A stretch of 64,000 bases of DNA, taken from NCBI GenBank assembly GCA_015143295.1, contig CM026571.1:5475501-5539500 (forward strand), written 5' to 3'. The notes under the pieces were generated by a model. The model saw only the letters and a program-made list of their open reading frames with translations. It was not told where the DNA came from and made no database searches. Source of the DNA: Tetracentron sinense. Taxonomy: Eukaryota > Streptophyta > Magnoliopsida > Trochodendrales > Trochodendraceae. The position numbers and the translations under genes are program-made. Of this stretch, positions 32,616 to 43,073 are shown in pieces; position 1 is the first letter of the stretch; each line of letters starts with the position of its first letter.

Positions 32616-34760
32616 TGCTGTGAAACAACTGTAGGACAGATGTGACATAGTTCATGTCGTATTTTAGAGTTATTTCGAATAAGTTCGTTTCGGCAATCCA
32701 CAAAATTACACATGGATCACATGGAGAAAAAACAGGTAAACAATCATGTCCACGCACAGTAGGGCTACATCTATGCAATGAATATTTCACTATTCAATAA
32801 AAGATTACAAGAAGAATAAGAGAGAGTGTCTTACCTTCCTACAGTCCTATGAGTCCCACCATATTCCTAATAATATGTTAGGCCTCTTGGGTCTTGACTA
32901 GCGACGAAGAGAAATGATGGCAAATAATCAGGAAACCTTATGTATCCTTTACCTATAATTTTTGTTCTTTTCTTGCCCCTCCCAAAAGATAATAATCACA
33001 TTTTTAAACAACAAAACAAGAAGCAGTCGTGATACTTTTAGCTATCACCAAACCCTACAGCCGTTAACTCCTTTTGAACCCTAATATTAAAGAGGAGAAG
33101 AGTTGCAATAAAGGATCCAAAAGAGAAAAGAGGCACTTGGATTTTGAAATTAGTCTTGCTTGGATGGAGAACCGAGGTGGAAACCAAGGCAGACAAATGT
33201 GATCCAAACAGCCATGAAAATCATCAGTTAGTTATGGTGTAAAATGAGTCGTGTTCACCTACATTGTAACTGTTTCTTTCTTTGTATATATTCTCTTATA
33301 TGAATGAAGAAAAAAAAAAGAAAAATTTATAACTTCAAAAAGGTCTTAAGAGGTGTTGATCTCCCTTTGATGAGATCAATAGGTCCGATGCCCCTTTAAT
33401 TAAATCATCTTCTTCTTCTTTCTTCTATTGTCATTTTTTTCTATATAAAAAAGTTGGTATCATTTTCCCATAATTGCTTGCAAAAGTGATTATTTGTGTT
33501 GACTATAGTCACGGACCGACGTCGGCCTTCTTCCAGTAGAAATAGTGTTTGTGTACCTGCTGAAAAAGTAGAAATTGGATTTGGCTCACCTAAAAGTGAT
33601 TAAACTACTTAAAATAATGCTAATTATTTCACAAAATGCTTAAATTCATATGATAATATTTTAAATAATTGGACAACGATAGTACATTTTTCAAGAAATT
33701 CAATGACATTTTTTTAATTTTTAATTAAAGGTATTGTAGTAAATTATGAAAATATCAGAGGTAGTTTTGTCATTTTTTCAAGACTTTAAGAGTATTAAGA
33801 AAAGTTCTTTATTTAGTCACACGAGGTATCTCTGTCATTTTGGGCGTTCATTTATTTTTTGTTTGTTATAATTGAGCTAGTATTGTTTATTTATTTTATT
33901 TAGATAGGAACTCGCTTGCGGTGCGTCTATCAGCTCAGATAATGTGATGATCAAAGTTAGTAACAAAACAACGAAATTCAAAGTTTTGAAAATTCACTCA
34001 CAAAGTCTCATGTACAAAAAACACTAAACATTAGATGTCAACCTATAAAAGTCCTGAATCTTACTTGTCTGAAAACTTGTACAGCCCCAGGCTTTTAATG
34101 TTAAAAAAAAATAAAAGAATACAGCATCGAACATTGTATAGTCTGAGAGCCTATACTAATAGTTAATCTTGATTCATGAGGAAGAGGATACAGGGAGGTA
34201 GAGCTCATAAGAGTGCTACCAACATCTCAATTCCAATTTAAAAAGGAGAATGTTACCTCATTTTCTCTCTTCTTCAACGGACCTAACAAGTGTCTTCATT
34301 TTTTCCAGCTATCTTTCCAACCGAGTAAAACTAAAAAAAGGAGTTCAAGCACCAGAAGCATTAAGCCCTCCCCCCACACACACACACACATACACAAACA
34401 CACAATGTGGGTGCAACATGTGGTATTACTACCCTATAATAGGAAGATTGTTTGACACTTGTTGCCACCACCTTGCATCTAGGAAGACTATGAATGAGGC
34501 TAGAGTTTCTCCAACTTAAAAAGGAAAAAGGTTTGAATTTTGAAGCTTTAACAGGCTGAAAAGGTAGTAGAAAAAAAATTGACACATGTTGGTCTGGTAG
34601 ATAAACTAAGGAAGAAAGAAACTGGGGTAGCATTCCCTCCATTTGAAAAACACAATACCAAGTATATACAGAATACTCTTTATATATATATATATATATG
34701 CCTACATCAAAGAAACACAAATACAAAGCATTCAAAGGCTTAAACCCCTAAAAACCCAAA
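32616..34760. other. Intergenic DNA, part of the LEA_2 duplication block
   Basis: No gene recognised. A phrase around 33,155-33,225 (ending CAGACAAATG then GATCCAAACAGCC) corresponds to 36,815-36,845 and 41,820-41,855 in the downstream blocks, so the duplicated unit extends well 3' of each LEA_2 gene. There are CA repeats at 34,375-34,403 and a TA repeat at 34,680-34,699. Confidence 0.55.
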
Positions 34761-34779
34761 GGCTAGTGCTGCTCAAATG

Positions 34780-35325
34780 TCACTTGCAGTTCAATTCCTG
34801 GATAGCCTTATTCAATAAATTAACTATCATGGTGCAGTCCATTTCCGCGGATTTCTTCTTCTTGATTATCTTGAACAGATGAATCTTCCCACTCAACTTC
34901 GCGTGGCTGCCCAGCGTCAAAGTCCCCGAAGCACCGGATAGTCGGTCGGAGCTCACATCCACTGTAATATTCATCTTTTTGGTTTCTCTGGCCCTAGTAC
35001 GCCCCCTATCGATGAAGGCCTGCCCGACCGTCGTACCCTCGTAGGTGACACTGGCTGTGCTGTTCTCGAATTTGAAGTGACCAAAATTCGTATTTTTGAC
35101 TGTGACTTGGGCAATCAACCTCATGTTAAAGGAAGATGTATTGGTGTCGAGACTCTCAATCGTTACCGATCGCAGCCTGACTTTAGGACTTTTGATACGC
35201 ATCACGGTTAGTGCGAACACCACTATGATTATAGTCTGAAGCACTACTCCTCCAACGATATATGTGATACATTTTATGTTTCGCTTCCGGCGGAGCGTCG
35301 CTGCCTCTTCGTCGCCCATGGTCAT
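34780..35325 (-). CDS. LEA_2 / NHL-type membrane protein (copy 2)
   Basis: Intact, intronless, 181 codons. The N-terminus is acidic then basic (R-R-K-R). One membrane helix covers about residues 19-42 and ends in the same A-L-T-V-M-R-I-K-S-P as its paralogues. The LEA_2 domain covers about 55-160, with V-K-N-T-N-F-G-H-F-K-F and S-H-A-K-L-S-G-K-I. A lysine-rich stretch and a cysteine (E-M-D-C-T-M) precede the C-terminus. The first methionine and the one at position 3 are both possible starts. The family includes NDR1/HIN1-like proteins with roles in stress and pathogen response. The W-box cluster in front of it would fit that role, but function is inferred. Confidence 0.92.
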   Translation of the reverse strand: MTMGDEEAATLRRKRNIKCITYIVGGVVLQTIIIVVFALTVMRIKSPKVRLRSVTIESLDTNTSSFNMRLIAQVTVKNTNFGHFKFENSTASVTYEGTTVGQAFIDRGRTRARETKKMNITVDVSSDRLSGASGTLTLGSHAKLSGKIHLFKIIKKKKSAEMDCTMIVNLLNKAIQELNCK

Positions 35326-35560
35326 GGTCTGGTTCTTGGAGGGTGAGAAGAAGCTTTCTTCCTTTCTTTGATTGAGTTAAGAGGGGGAAGGAGGCCCAAG
35401 GAGTTGGCTAGGTGGTGTGGTCTGGAGGAAGGTATATTTATATCTTTTTTTTCCCCTATTTGTTGGAAAGCCTTCTTGGAAGACGTTGACCTGTTGACTG
35501 TTGACCTGTTGACCTATTGCCAGTCAATACATTGACCTGTTGACTGTTGACCTGTTAATA
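35326..35560 (-). promoter_or_regulatory. Promoter of LEA_2 copy 2 with seven clustered W-boxes
   Basis: On the plus strand TTGAC(C/T) occurs at 35,486, 35,494, 35,501, 35,509, 35,532, 35,540 and 35,547, and an inverted copy (AGTCAA) at 35,522. That is seven direct cores in 67 bp, about 160-227 bp upstream of the start codon. A TATAAATATACC sequence on the minus strand (35,431-35,442) lies about 110 bp upstream and is a good TATA box. WRKY transcription factors bind the W-box core. Confidence 0.75.
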
Positions 35561-36520
35561 TGAGATATCGTTATCATAATTACAGAAGCTTCTAAACTAC
35601 CTACCCCATTGATGCATTCCTCTCCAAGGTTAGGTATGAAGGTGGACCAGTTCAGTCCAGAATATCCCGAATCTAACTGGACGACCGTTTAACAAGTTTG
35701 TGACAGTGATCAAAGCAATCACCATGCTCTACTTGTTAAGTATGGAGCCTGATTACACGAAGTCGAGCAGGTTTGCGCTATAGCAAGTAGTCGCAGCTTG
35801 AGCAAGCCTAGAGTTGGCTCGGGCGAGAATGAGTTCGCTTGAGCAAAATATTATTGCATTTGTGACTAAAGAACTGAGGACATACCCGTAGCTAAGTCGC
35901 TCAATTGATGATGGGTTAGCTCGAGTGAGTGCGACGGGATCAGAATAGTAACTCGGGAATTTATGATTGTTTGAATCCTAGTATATAATATACTTTTGGG
36001 TCTAGGACTTCTAATCAGTCATAAAGTATCCAGAAAGAAAACTTTATAACTGTCTTGTTTGGTTTTGTCGTCGAGCATGGTGGAGCTAGTATGAATCCAT
36101 AGACGCCGAACCACATAAATTTTATATTCTTGTTTTTGTATCTTGTTTCTATTTAATGTTATGGATTGTTGCTCGTGTTCTCCACACTATTATTAGTGCA
36201 ATTCTAAAAAGAGAAATGATGATCTAGACAAGGGAGTTATATACCTTAACCGACCTTATATTAGTAAGCATTTTTTTTAAGAAGTAGACATGACTAATAT
36301 TAATGTTATCAATGGCTACCTAAGTACTCTAAATTAATTTTTTTTCAAGTTAGCCAGTGAAGGACATAGTATGCATATCTATTTAGTGAAACTTGAGAGC
36401 AGTGTTCTATGTATTTACAAAAGACTTGACGATCTACCCACAGATGAGAATGAGAAAATTTGACAAATATAATATTCTAAATAATAAAAAAATAGATTTA
36501 ACTATGGGTTTACATGACGT
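35561..36520. other. Intergenic, no recognised feature
   Basis: Contains a run with GAGC and GCTCGAG-type words (35,760-35,940), but no repeat boundary or coding signal is evident. Confidence 0.5.
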
Positions 36521-37137
36521 TTCTATGATGTGTAGCCAGAGCCCTAAAATTGTTTAATTTTTTTCTTTTTTGTGATAAAAATTGTTTAATTATGATACTT
36601 AAGAAGATGTGCCCATCCCACGGCCAAGCCCTGCCTGAGAATAGTACATCGCAGGATAGCATCAATTTGTCCTCATCACTCGTGATCTCCTCCGACACTA
36701 TCCAGAGTAATTTTATCCACTCCATGTGGACATGGTCGGAAGTTTAAACCGTCCGAAAGATAAAAAGGACCCCCTGGTTTTTTTGAATTATCTCACTTGA
36801 ATGATCCCATATTTGCAGACAAATGGGACCCAAAACAGCTATGAATCCATTCTCTAGGGACTATGAATAGTGCTAGTGATCCCATATTTGCTTTTTCTTT
36901 TGCTTGCAAAAGAGATGTAATTAGCCCCATGGAGCCCAGAAGCCATCCACTAGTTTATACAACTTGCTTCTAACTATGTCATCCTCTCAATATCCATCCA
37001 AATATACTTGATTATAGCAGCAATTTCCCTTCAACATACTTGATAAAAAGAAGAAAAAATATCCAATCGTCTCAATTAAGCTAAAACGAATGCCAAACGA
37101 AGGCTCTTAAATATTGTACAATTTGGATTATTGAGTA

Positions 37138-37431
37138 CTAACAGGTGGCACGTGCGATGCACGTGAGAGTGAGGGAAAGGAGTTAATCACAGTTAATAGG
37201 AGTTAAAAGGGACACGTGTTAACCCACATGTGCGATTGAACTCTCCCCGAGTTCAATCGCAATTGGCTGTGATTCTATTCTTTAAATAGATAAGGGATAG
37301 CTTGGAAATTACAGTTAAACATTAACACATTAAAGTAAAACATTGAATCAAAGTTTTGTTTTATATAAGGGTAGTTTAGGAATTTCGGAAAAATCAGGTT
37401 ATGCCTCCCTCTTGCATTATAATAGTAAAGA
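37138..37431 (-). mobile_element. Non-autonomous Helitron (294 bp) with identifiable empty site
   Basis: On the minus strand it starts TCTTTACTATTATAATGC and ends with the hairpin CACGTGCATCGCACGTG, then CCACCTGTTAG followed by T. The insertion lies between A and T. The paralogous block reads TTGAGTATAGCGCAAAT (near 42,122-42,140) where this block reads TTGAGTA, element, TATATAGTGCAAAT. That empty site proves the ends and the absence of a target duplication. The terminal TTAG is a variant of the usual CTAG. There is an internal hairpin with GCGATTGAACTC arms and no coding capacity. Confidence 0.85.
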
Positions 37432-37791
37432 TATATAGTGCAAATCACACGCCATGACCAACGAAATGGACTACCAAAAATTTGGAACGTACGTATAGAT
37501 TGAAACTTGGTGTAAAACATCCACATTGCCGCTTTAAGACAATCGAAAACTAAACCCATTTACTGGATTATCACAGTGCCATGACCACTGCTTTGAAATT
37601 ATATTCAAGGAGCTTTGAACATTGTACATAGGCAGGGAATATCTCAATTCAACCGAATTCCCTATATAAAAACACTATACAATGAATAGTAGATGGATTC
37701 TGCACTCAGTACTACCTACATCAAAGAAACACAAAGTAGAAAGAAATCAAAGAATCAAACCACAATATTACAAAAGCCTAGTGCTTGATAT

Positions 37792-38909
37792 TTAACTTGC
37801 AATTCAAGTCCTGACCTGCTTAGTCGCTATATTAATTCCCATGGTGCAGCTCATTTGCAGGGATTTCTTCTTCTTGATCACCTTGAACAAATGCACCTTT
37901 CCACTTCAACTTCGTATGGCTGCCCTGTGTCAAAGTCCCCGAAGTACTCAATAGCCGGCTGGAGTTCACGTCGATGGTAATGTCCATCTTCTTTGTTTGT
38001 CGGGCCCTAGCACGCCCCTTAACAATATGTGCTTGCCCGACCGTCGTGTCCTACGGTGTTGTTCTCGAATTTGAAGTGACCAAATTCATATTTTTTACTG
38101 TGACTTGAGCAATCAATCTCATGTTAATGGAAGATGTGTTGGTGTCGAGACTCTCAATCGGAGCACATGTTGAAATTGGCTTGAATGAAAGTAAAAACAA
38201 AATAACTGTGTTGAGGGATCGATCAGTCACTAGTGGGATCGATCGGCCACTAGTGGTGGATTGATCGGTGGCTAGATGGATCGATCGACCACTAAGTGGT
38301 GATCAATCGATGGTGTGTTGATTTCCGTAAAAAGTCGTGTTTTATGTTTTGGAAACTCCTATTCCGAGTGGAGAGACTTTCTAATTGTCTAGGTCTCTTG
38401 TTTAGGCCTACAAATACGTAGTTTTGAGTCCAGGGTTTGATATCAAAAGATCAATGAAATGTTTTTGCATTGAAAGAGAGAGATAATAGAAAGGGTTAAA
38501 GCATTTCAGGGCTTGGGGAAAGATTTAAGGGGGGATAGATAAGGATTCTCATTTAATTAGGTTTTCATAGAGAATGTGAATTTAGTGCTTTTGTACTGGT
38601 TCCTAAAGGTTTCTGTAAATAAAAGAGTGATCGGATCTTAACCCATGGACGTATGCTGGTTGTTATTGAACCACATATATCTCGTGTTTTGTTTTGGTTT
38701 TTGGTGTATGCTTTTGATTTATTCTTTTCCGACTGATTTTATTATTTCCCAACAGCGCAGCCTGACTTTGGACTTTTAATTCACATCACAGTTATAGCAA
38801 ACATCTCTATGATTATTGTCTGAAGCACTACCCCCGCAATGATAATTGCAATCCATTTCATGTTTCGCTTCCGGCGAAGCTTGGCTGCTTCTTCGTCGCC
38901 CATGGTCAT
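37792..38909 (-). pseudogene. LEA_2 / NHL-type pseudogene (copy 3)
   Basis: Aligns along its whole length with the two neighbouring copies. Damage: a solo LTR (38,168-38,754) splits the coding region after the membrane helix; a deletion near 38,048-38,060 removes codons after the conserved V-G-Q-A region; one A is lost in the N-T-N-F-G motif near 38,080; a base shift is present near 37,905. The start (M-T-M-G-D-E-E-A-A) and the terminal L-N-C-stop-like end are still visible. It cannot make a LEA_2 protein. Confidence 0.9.
38168..38754 (+). mobile_element. Solo LTR inside the LEA_2 pseudogene (587 bp)
   Basis: Begins TGTTGAAATTGG and ends TTTCCCAACA. Flanks GCACA (38,163-38,167) and GCGCA (38,755-38,759) agree in four of five bases. 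It shares termini, ATCGGATCTTAACCC and overall layout with the solo LTR at 32,064-32,610. Near its left end it contains a short cluster of GATCGATC motifs (38,218-38,310). Confidence 0.8.
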
Positions 38910-38960
38910 TGTTTTTTTCTTGGAACGTGACTGATCTTAAGGGAGAAGAGTTGGCTAGGT

Positions 38961-39160
38961 GGTGAGATATGAATAGATTTATACTATACTATTGACATAT
39001 AGAGCTTTTATTTTACTTTAGAGATTAATTTTCATGGGGAGCTCAGCATCATGCGGAACCCCTTTTTACACTACGAGGGCGCAAAATGTATAATTATCAA
39101 TAATTACACATTTGCCCCCCCTTAGTGTAACCAATTCCAGAATTACGAGAGGCTAAAAGC
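38961..39160. other. Upstream flank of the LEA_2 pseudogene
   Basis: Corresponds to the promoter side of copy 3. No W-box cluster like that of copy 2 was seen. Confidence 0.4.
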
Positions 39161-39163
39161 CTC

Positions 39164-39397
39164 CTACAATGTCAAGGATTGAGAATCACCTACAAAAACA
39201 TACCCTGATGACCAAACCACACTGTGAGCTACTATCCTATGCGCATAAGCATTAGATTCGCGAGAGATGTGCGCTACCTTATAATCTGGTTCCTCTCTAA
39301 GCTTACCCCGGATATCATCAACCACTACCCGCACTTCCCAATGGACATCGCTTCCTCTAATAGCCAAAAAATCAACCACTAGTAGTGATCTAAGCAA
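39164..39397 (-). pseudogene. RNase H-like domain fragment
   Basis: 77 codons resembling the end of a plant retroelement RNase H (RVT_3 type): a D-I-R helix segment, then H-I-S-R-E-S-N-A-Y-A-H-R-I, matching the usual H-x-x-R-E-x-N-x-x-A-H pattern. The catalytic N-terminal half is absent. It is probably a relic of a non-LTR element. Confidence 0.6.
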
Positions 39398-39449
39398 TCC
39401 CCATGTTCCAATGTAGTGTAATTCTTAAAAGATACGTGATCTCAAGGGA

Positions 39450-39892
39450 CAGAAGTAGGAGCAGAGACAGAATTTTCTTGTAAGGGGGGCAAGCGATGAT
39501 TGAATGGAAATATTAGTAATTGTTGATAGATTTGTATAGAATGATTAAACTGGTATGAAATATTTTGGATCTAGGGGATGGGGATTCGAGAGCGTCACTA
39601 TCAAAAAATAAATTGACTTCTAAGTTCATGACTCATCTCGTCTCTATGTCTGGTATATAACCTACGTGTAAGCAGGGTGCAGAGCCAGGATTTTCTTGTA
39701 AGAGGGGCAAGCAATGGTTGATTGAAAATGTTAGTAATTTTTTATAGATTTGTGAAGAATGATTAAGCCGATATGAAATATATTGGATCTACGGGAAGGG
39801 GATTAGAGAGCGTCACCGTCAAAAAATAAATTGATGTCTAAGTTTGTGACTCATCTCGTTTCTATGTCTACTACATATCATACATGTATTGT
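39450..39892. repeat. Tandem duplication of about 215 bp
   Basis: Two diverged copies: the first from about 39,458 (CAGAATTTTCTTGTAAGG) to 39,665, the second from about 39,685 (CAGGATTTTCTTGTAAGAG) to 39,890. Shared markers are GGGGCAAGC, TTAGTAAT, GATTTGT, GAATGATTAA, GAGAGCGTCAC and ATCAAAAAATAAATTGA. The left edge (GGAGCAGAGACAGAATTTTC) may be an inverted match to the right edge of the next module (TGGCTCCACTCCTAGACAC near 40,370), as if both were ends of one element. Confidence 0.75.
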
Positions 39893-39924
39893 TTTTCCTT
39901 GTTTTCAAGGACAGTTATCCCTTT

Positions 39925-40385
39925 TTACTCATGGCTTAGCTGTCTTGTTAAATAATTAAATAACATAGTATAAAAGATATATTTTGTTTTCAATTTAGAA
40001 AATTTGTCTTGTCCAATGACTATGTCCTATTAAATAATTAAATAATATAGTATAATTTTTTTAGAAGTGCAAGCGAGCATGACTTTGTTATGTTAAATAA
40101 TTAAACAATATAGTATAAAAGATATTTTTTTTTTCAAAAGTTCGAGGGGTAGCTACCCCCATGCCGCATGGCTATGCCCTATTAAACTATAACTTTTTTT
40201 TCAAACTTTAGGGGGGGCACTTGCCCCATGCCTCATGACTATGCCCTATTAAACTATAATTTTTTTCAAAAATTTATGGGGGCACGTGCCCCTGCTCTAC
40301 CCATGGCTATACCCTATTAAACTAAATATTTAAAAAAAAAATCAAAAGTTCAAGGGGCACATGCCCTCTGGCTCCACTCCTAGAC
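39925..40385. repeat. AT-rich repeat module, second locus
   Basis: Recurrent TTAAATAATTAAATAA, TATAGTATAAAAGATAT and CATGACTATGCCCTATTAAA units with GGGGGCAC(G/T)TGCCCC boxes. Same family as 9,240-9,890. Four or five imperfect units. No coding capacity. Confidence 0.65.
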
Positions 40386-40738
40386 ACGAGAGAGTTATAC
40401 ACCATACCCAACCTTATTTGGTAAGTATTCCTTAAGAAGAAACGAATATTGACAAAAAGTAATTTTTTCAATTCATATGGATACAAGTGGACTTAATAGT
40501 TACCTGGCTCTTTTGAGAAAGTGCTATTAGTTCAAAGAATTACCGGATTAGTCTCAACCCTTATATGGAAAAAGCAAGTGTTAGTCTTCCTGTGAGCGCC
40601 CAAAGGGCTGGTGTAGGGACACGGAGCAAGGGCTACCGAATACCTTTGTGTAGCTCTAAACATGAGCTTTAGTTCCTTAGGAGCCTTAGACAAGGTGGAT
40701 AACTGCAGACATGGTTGCGCTCAATGCTTTTTAGTTAG
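40386..40738. other. Intergenic, no recognised feature
   Basis: Unique-looking sequence between the AT-rich module and duplication block B. Nothing supported. Confidence 0.4.
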
Positions 40739-40870
40739 CCATGCCAGAGCCCTAAAATTGTTTAATTCTTCTCTTCTTCTTTTTTTGATAACCATGGATA
40801 TTTTGAACGTTGAAAGCTTAGACTAGTGCCACGTACATAGGCAATACCCTCACCCCATGCAACTATTTCC

Positions 40871-41002
40871 CTATGTTTGGTTGCAAAGAAAATTAGCGAA
40901 AACACAAAAAAAAAGAGAAAATTAGACAAAACACAGTTAAGAATTGTATTAAAAATACAATTTTTTATTTTTTTTTCATATTTTCACAGCAACCAAACAT
41001 AG
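40871..41002. mobile_element. Small MITE with CTATGTTTGGTTGC ends
   Basis: 132 bp with perfect 14-bp terminal inverted repeats (CTATGTTTGGTTGC and its complement), an AT-rich centre and no coding capacity. No target duplication could be fixed. Confidence 0.65.
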
Positions 41003-41081
41003 CATTAGTGAGAGAAGCCAGGAATCGAACTCGAGACCTCTGGGTTTACGGTTTGTCCAAGTGACCACTGGGCTACACCCA
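41003..41081 (-). mobile_element. tRNA-derived SINE head
   Basis: On the minus strand the RNA polymerase III box A (TAGCCCAGTGG, 41,065-41,075) and box B (GAGTTCGATTCC, 41,021-41,032) lie at tRNA-like spacing. The acceptor stem does not pair, so it is not a tRNA gene. The 3' part and tail are missing where the MITE adjoins. Confidence 0.65.
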
Positions 41082-41140
41082 CGGTCAAGCCCTGCCTGAG
41101 ACTAGAACATCCTAGGCCAGTCCTCATCATACCACTTGAT

Positions 41141-41338
41141 CTAGCTAGATTCTTTCCCGAGTACCGACCTTCTTCCAGCCAAAGCATCCGCTACAATGTT
41201 GGCTTCCCTGAATGCGTGCCTGAAATTATTCCATTTAAAGTACAGTGCACGTATTGACTTTATGTCATTCATAAGTTTCCATATTCGCAATGTGGCCGGT
41301 TCCTTTCTTTTCTTTTGTGCAATCGGATCTTCTTCCAT
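41141..41338 (-). pseudogene. RNase H-like domain fragment
   Basis: 65 codons with a D-I-K-S-I helix segment and R-H-A-F-R-E-A-N-I-V-A-D-A-L-A, the C-terminal signature of plant RNase H-like (RVT_3) domains. Like 39,164-39,397 it lacks the catalytic half. It is absent from duplication block A at the same place, so it arrived after the duplication. Confidence 0.6.
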
Positions 41339-42500
41339 AAGAAAGATTTTGTATTCCTATCCTCTTTGCTAACAGCAGCCCTTTTGAAGTGCTCATCCAT
41401 GTCTCTTTGGATAAGGAATCGAGCTTGCCAAATAGGCTAGGCGGATTGCAGAGGCTAACAATGGGGTGCAGGGGTTCAAGGGTGTAGCCCCCCGTTTTCT
41501 TTTTTAGGCCAGTTTGTGGGCCATATCATGTCTATTTGTGTCTGTTTATAAAGAATATATTTTTTTCTCAAAAGTGGAGGGGCCGACCCGGCTCCACCCG
41601 GCTCCCAGAGGACCCAGACTACGTCCGTATTAATAAAAAGTTCAAGGGAGGAATTGGTTTTCCCTCGTGATCTCCTCGGACACTATACAGAGTAATTTAA
41701 AGCACTCTATGTGGATATGGTCAGAGGTTTTTAACCATCCGAAAGATGAAGAGAACGACCCCCTGGTTTTTGAAAGTAGTCTTATTTGAATTATTGTAGT
41801 GGAAAACTTAGGTGGAACTAAGTGCAGACAAAGGGGACCCCAAACAGCTAGGAATCCATTCTCTAGGAATAGTGCTATAATGCTACCCCATATTTGCTTG
41901 CAAAAGAAATGAAATTAACCCCATGGAGCCCAGAAACCATCCACTAGTTATAACCATGTCATCCTCCCTATATCCCTCAAAATATACTTTTACAGCAGCA
42001 ACTTACCTTCAACATACTTCAAAAAAGAAAAAAAAATATATAATTACCTCAATTAACTAAGATAAATTAACCTATTGTGCGCTGTTCAAACGAAAGCTCT
42101 TAATTCTACAATTTGGATTATTGAGTATAGCGCAAATCATGGATCATGACCAACGCAATGAAATACCGACAATTTGAAAAGTATAGATTGAAACTTAGCT
42201 TATGACATCCACATCGCCGATTTAAGACCGACGAAAAGTAATCCCATTTACCAGATGATTATATTTTTCAACCACAATGCATTTTTAGGAAGGCCATGAC
42301 CACTGCTTTAAAATTATATTTAAGGGGTTATGAGTACATTAATGTATATAGGCTGGGAATATATGAATTCAACTCAATTCCCCATATAAAAACACAATAC
42401 AAAGAATAGCAGATGGAGACTTCACTCAGTATTATATATTGTCTCCCTACATCAAAGAAATTAACACAAAGTAGAAAGAAATCAAAGGTTCAAACCACAA
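41339..42500. other. 3' flank of LEA_2 copy 4 within block B
   Basis: No separate gene. From about 41,665 it is collinear with 36,680-37,780. The Helitron empty site lies near 42,128. Confidence 0.6.
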
Positions 42501-42527
42501 TATTACACAAGCCTAGTGCTTGATATT

Positions 42528-43073
42528 TCACTTGCATTTCAAGTCCTGGACCTTATTAGTCGCTGTATTAAAGCCCATGGTGCAGCTCATTTCTGCGGAT
42601 TTCTTCTTCTTGATCACCTTGAACAAATGAACCTTCCCACTCAACTTCGCGTGGCTGCTCAGCACCAAAGTCCCAGAAGTACTAGATAGCTTGCTGGACT
42701 GTAAGTCAATTGTAATATCCATCTTCTTTGTTTGTCTTGCTCTTGCACGTCCCTTATCAATTTGGGCCTGCCCGACCGTTGCGCCGTTATAAGTAACGGA
42801 TACAGTGCTGCTCTCGAATTTGAAGTGACCGAAATTCGTGTTCTTGACCGTGATTTGGGCACTCAATTTCTTGTGAAAGGTAGAAGTGTTGGTGTTGAGT
42901 GTCTGGACTGTGACGTTGCGCAACCGGACTTTAGGACTTTTGATACGCATCACGGTTAGTGCAAAGACCAAGATGATTATGGTCTGAAACACGATTCCGG
43001 CGATGATATATACGCAGCATCTCCTGTTTCTCTTTCGCCGGAGCTTGGCTGCCTCTACGTCGCCGGTGGTCAT
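42528..43073 (-). CDS. LEA_2 / NHL-type membrane protein (copy 4)
   Basis: Intact, intronless, 181 codons, the closest relative of copies 2 and 3. A basic N-terminus (R-R-K-R-N-R-R) is followed by a membrane helix (about 20-42) ending A-L-T-V-M-R-I-K-S-P-K-V-R-L-R, then the LEA_2 domain with V-K-N-T-N-F-G-H-F-K-F and S-S-H-A-K-L-S-G-K-V, then K-K-K-K and E-M-S-C-T-M. Compared with copy 2, residues around 60-75 and the last ten are the most variable. Predicted single-pass membrane protein; the specific role is unknown. Confidence 0.92.
   Translation of the reverse strand: MTTGDVEAAKLRRKRNRRCCVYIIAGIVFQTIIILVFALTVMRIKSPKVRLRNVTVQTLNTNTSTFHKKLSAQITVKNTNFGHFKFESSTVSVTYNGATVGQAQIDKGRARARQTKKMDITIDLQSSKLSSTSGTLVLSSHAKLSGKVHLFKVIKKKKSAEMSCTMGFNTATNKVQDLKCK

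Larger units (their letters stand above)
36525..38960. repeat. Tandem duplication block A (LEA_2 pseudogene copy)
   Basis: Collinear with 40,740-43,160. Matching landmarks are CCAGAGCCCTAAAATTGTTT (36,537 and 40,747), GTGATCTCCTC then GACACTAT, CCATGGAGCCCAGAA, TACAATTTGGATTATTGAGTA, and the LEA_2 coding region. The two blocks differ by insertions: a Helitron and a solo LTR here, a MITE, a SINE and an RNase H-like fragment in the other. Confidence 0.8.
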
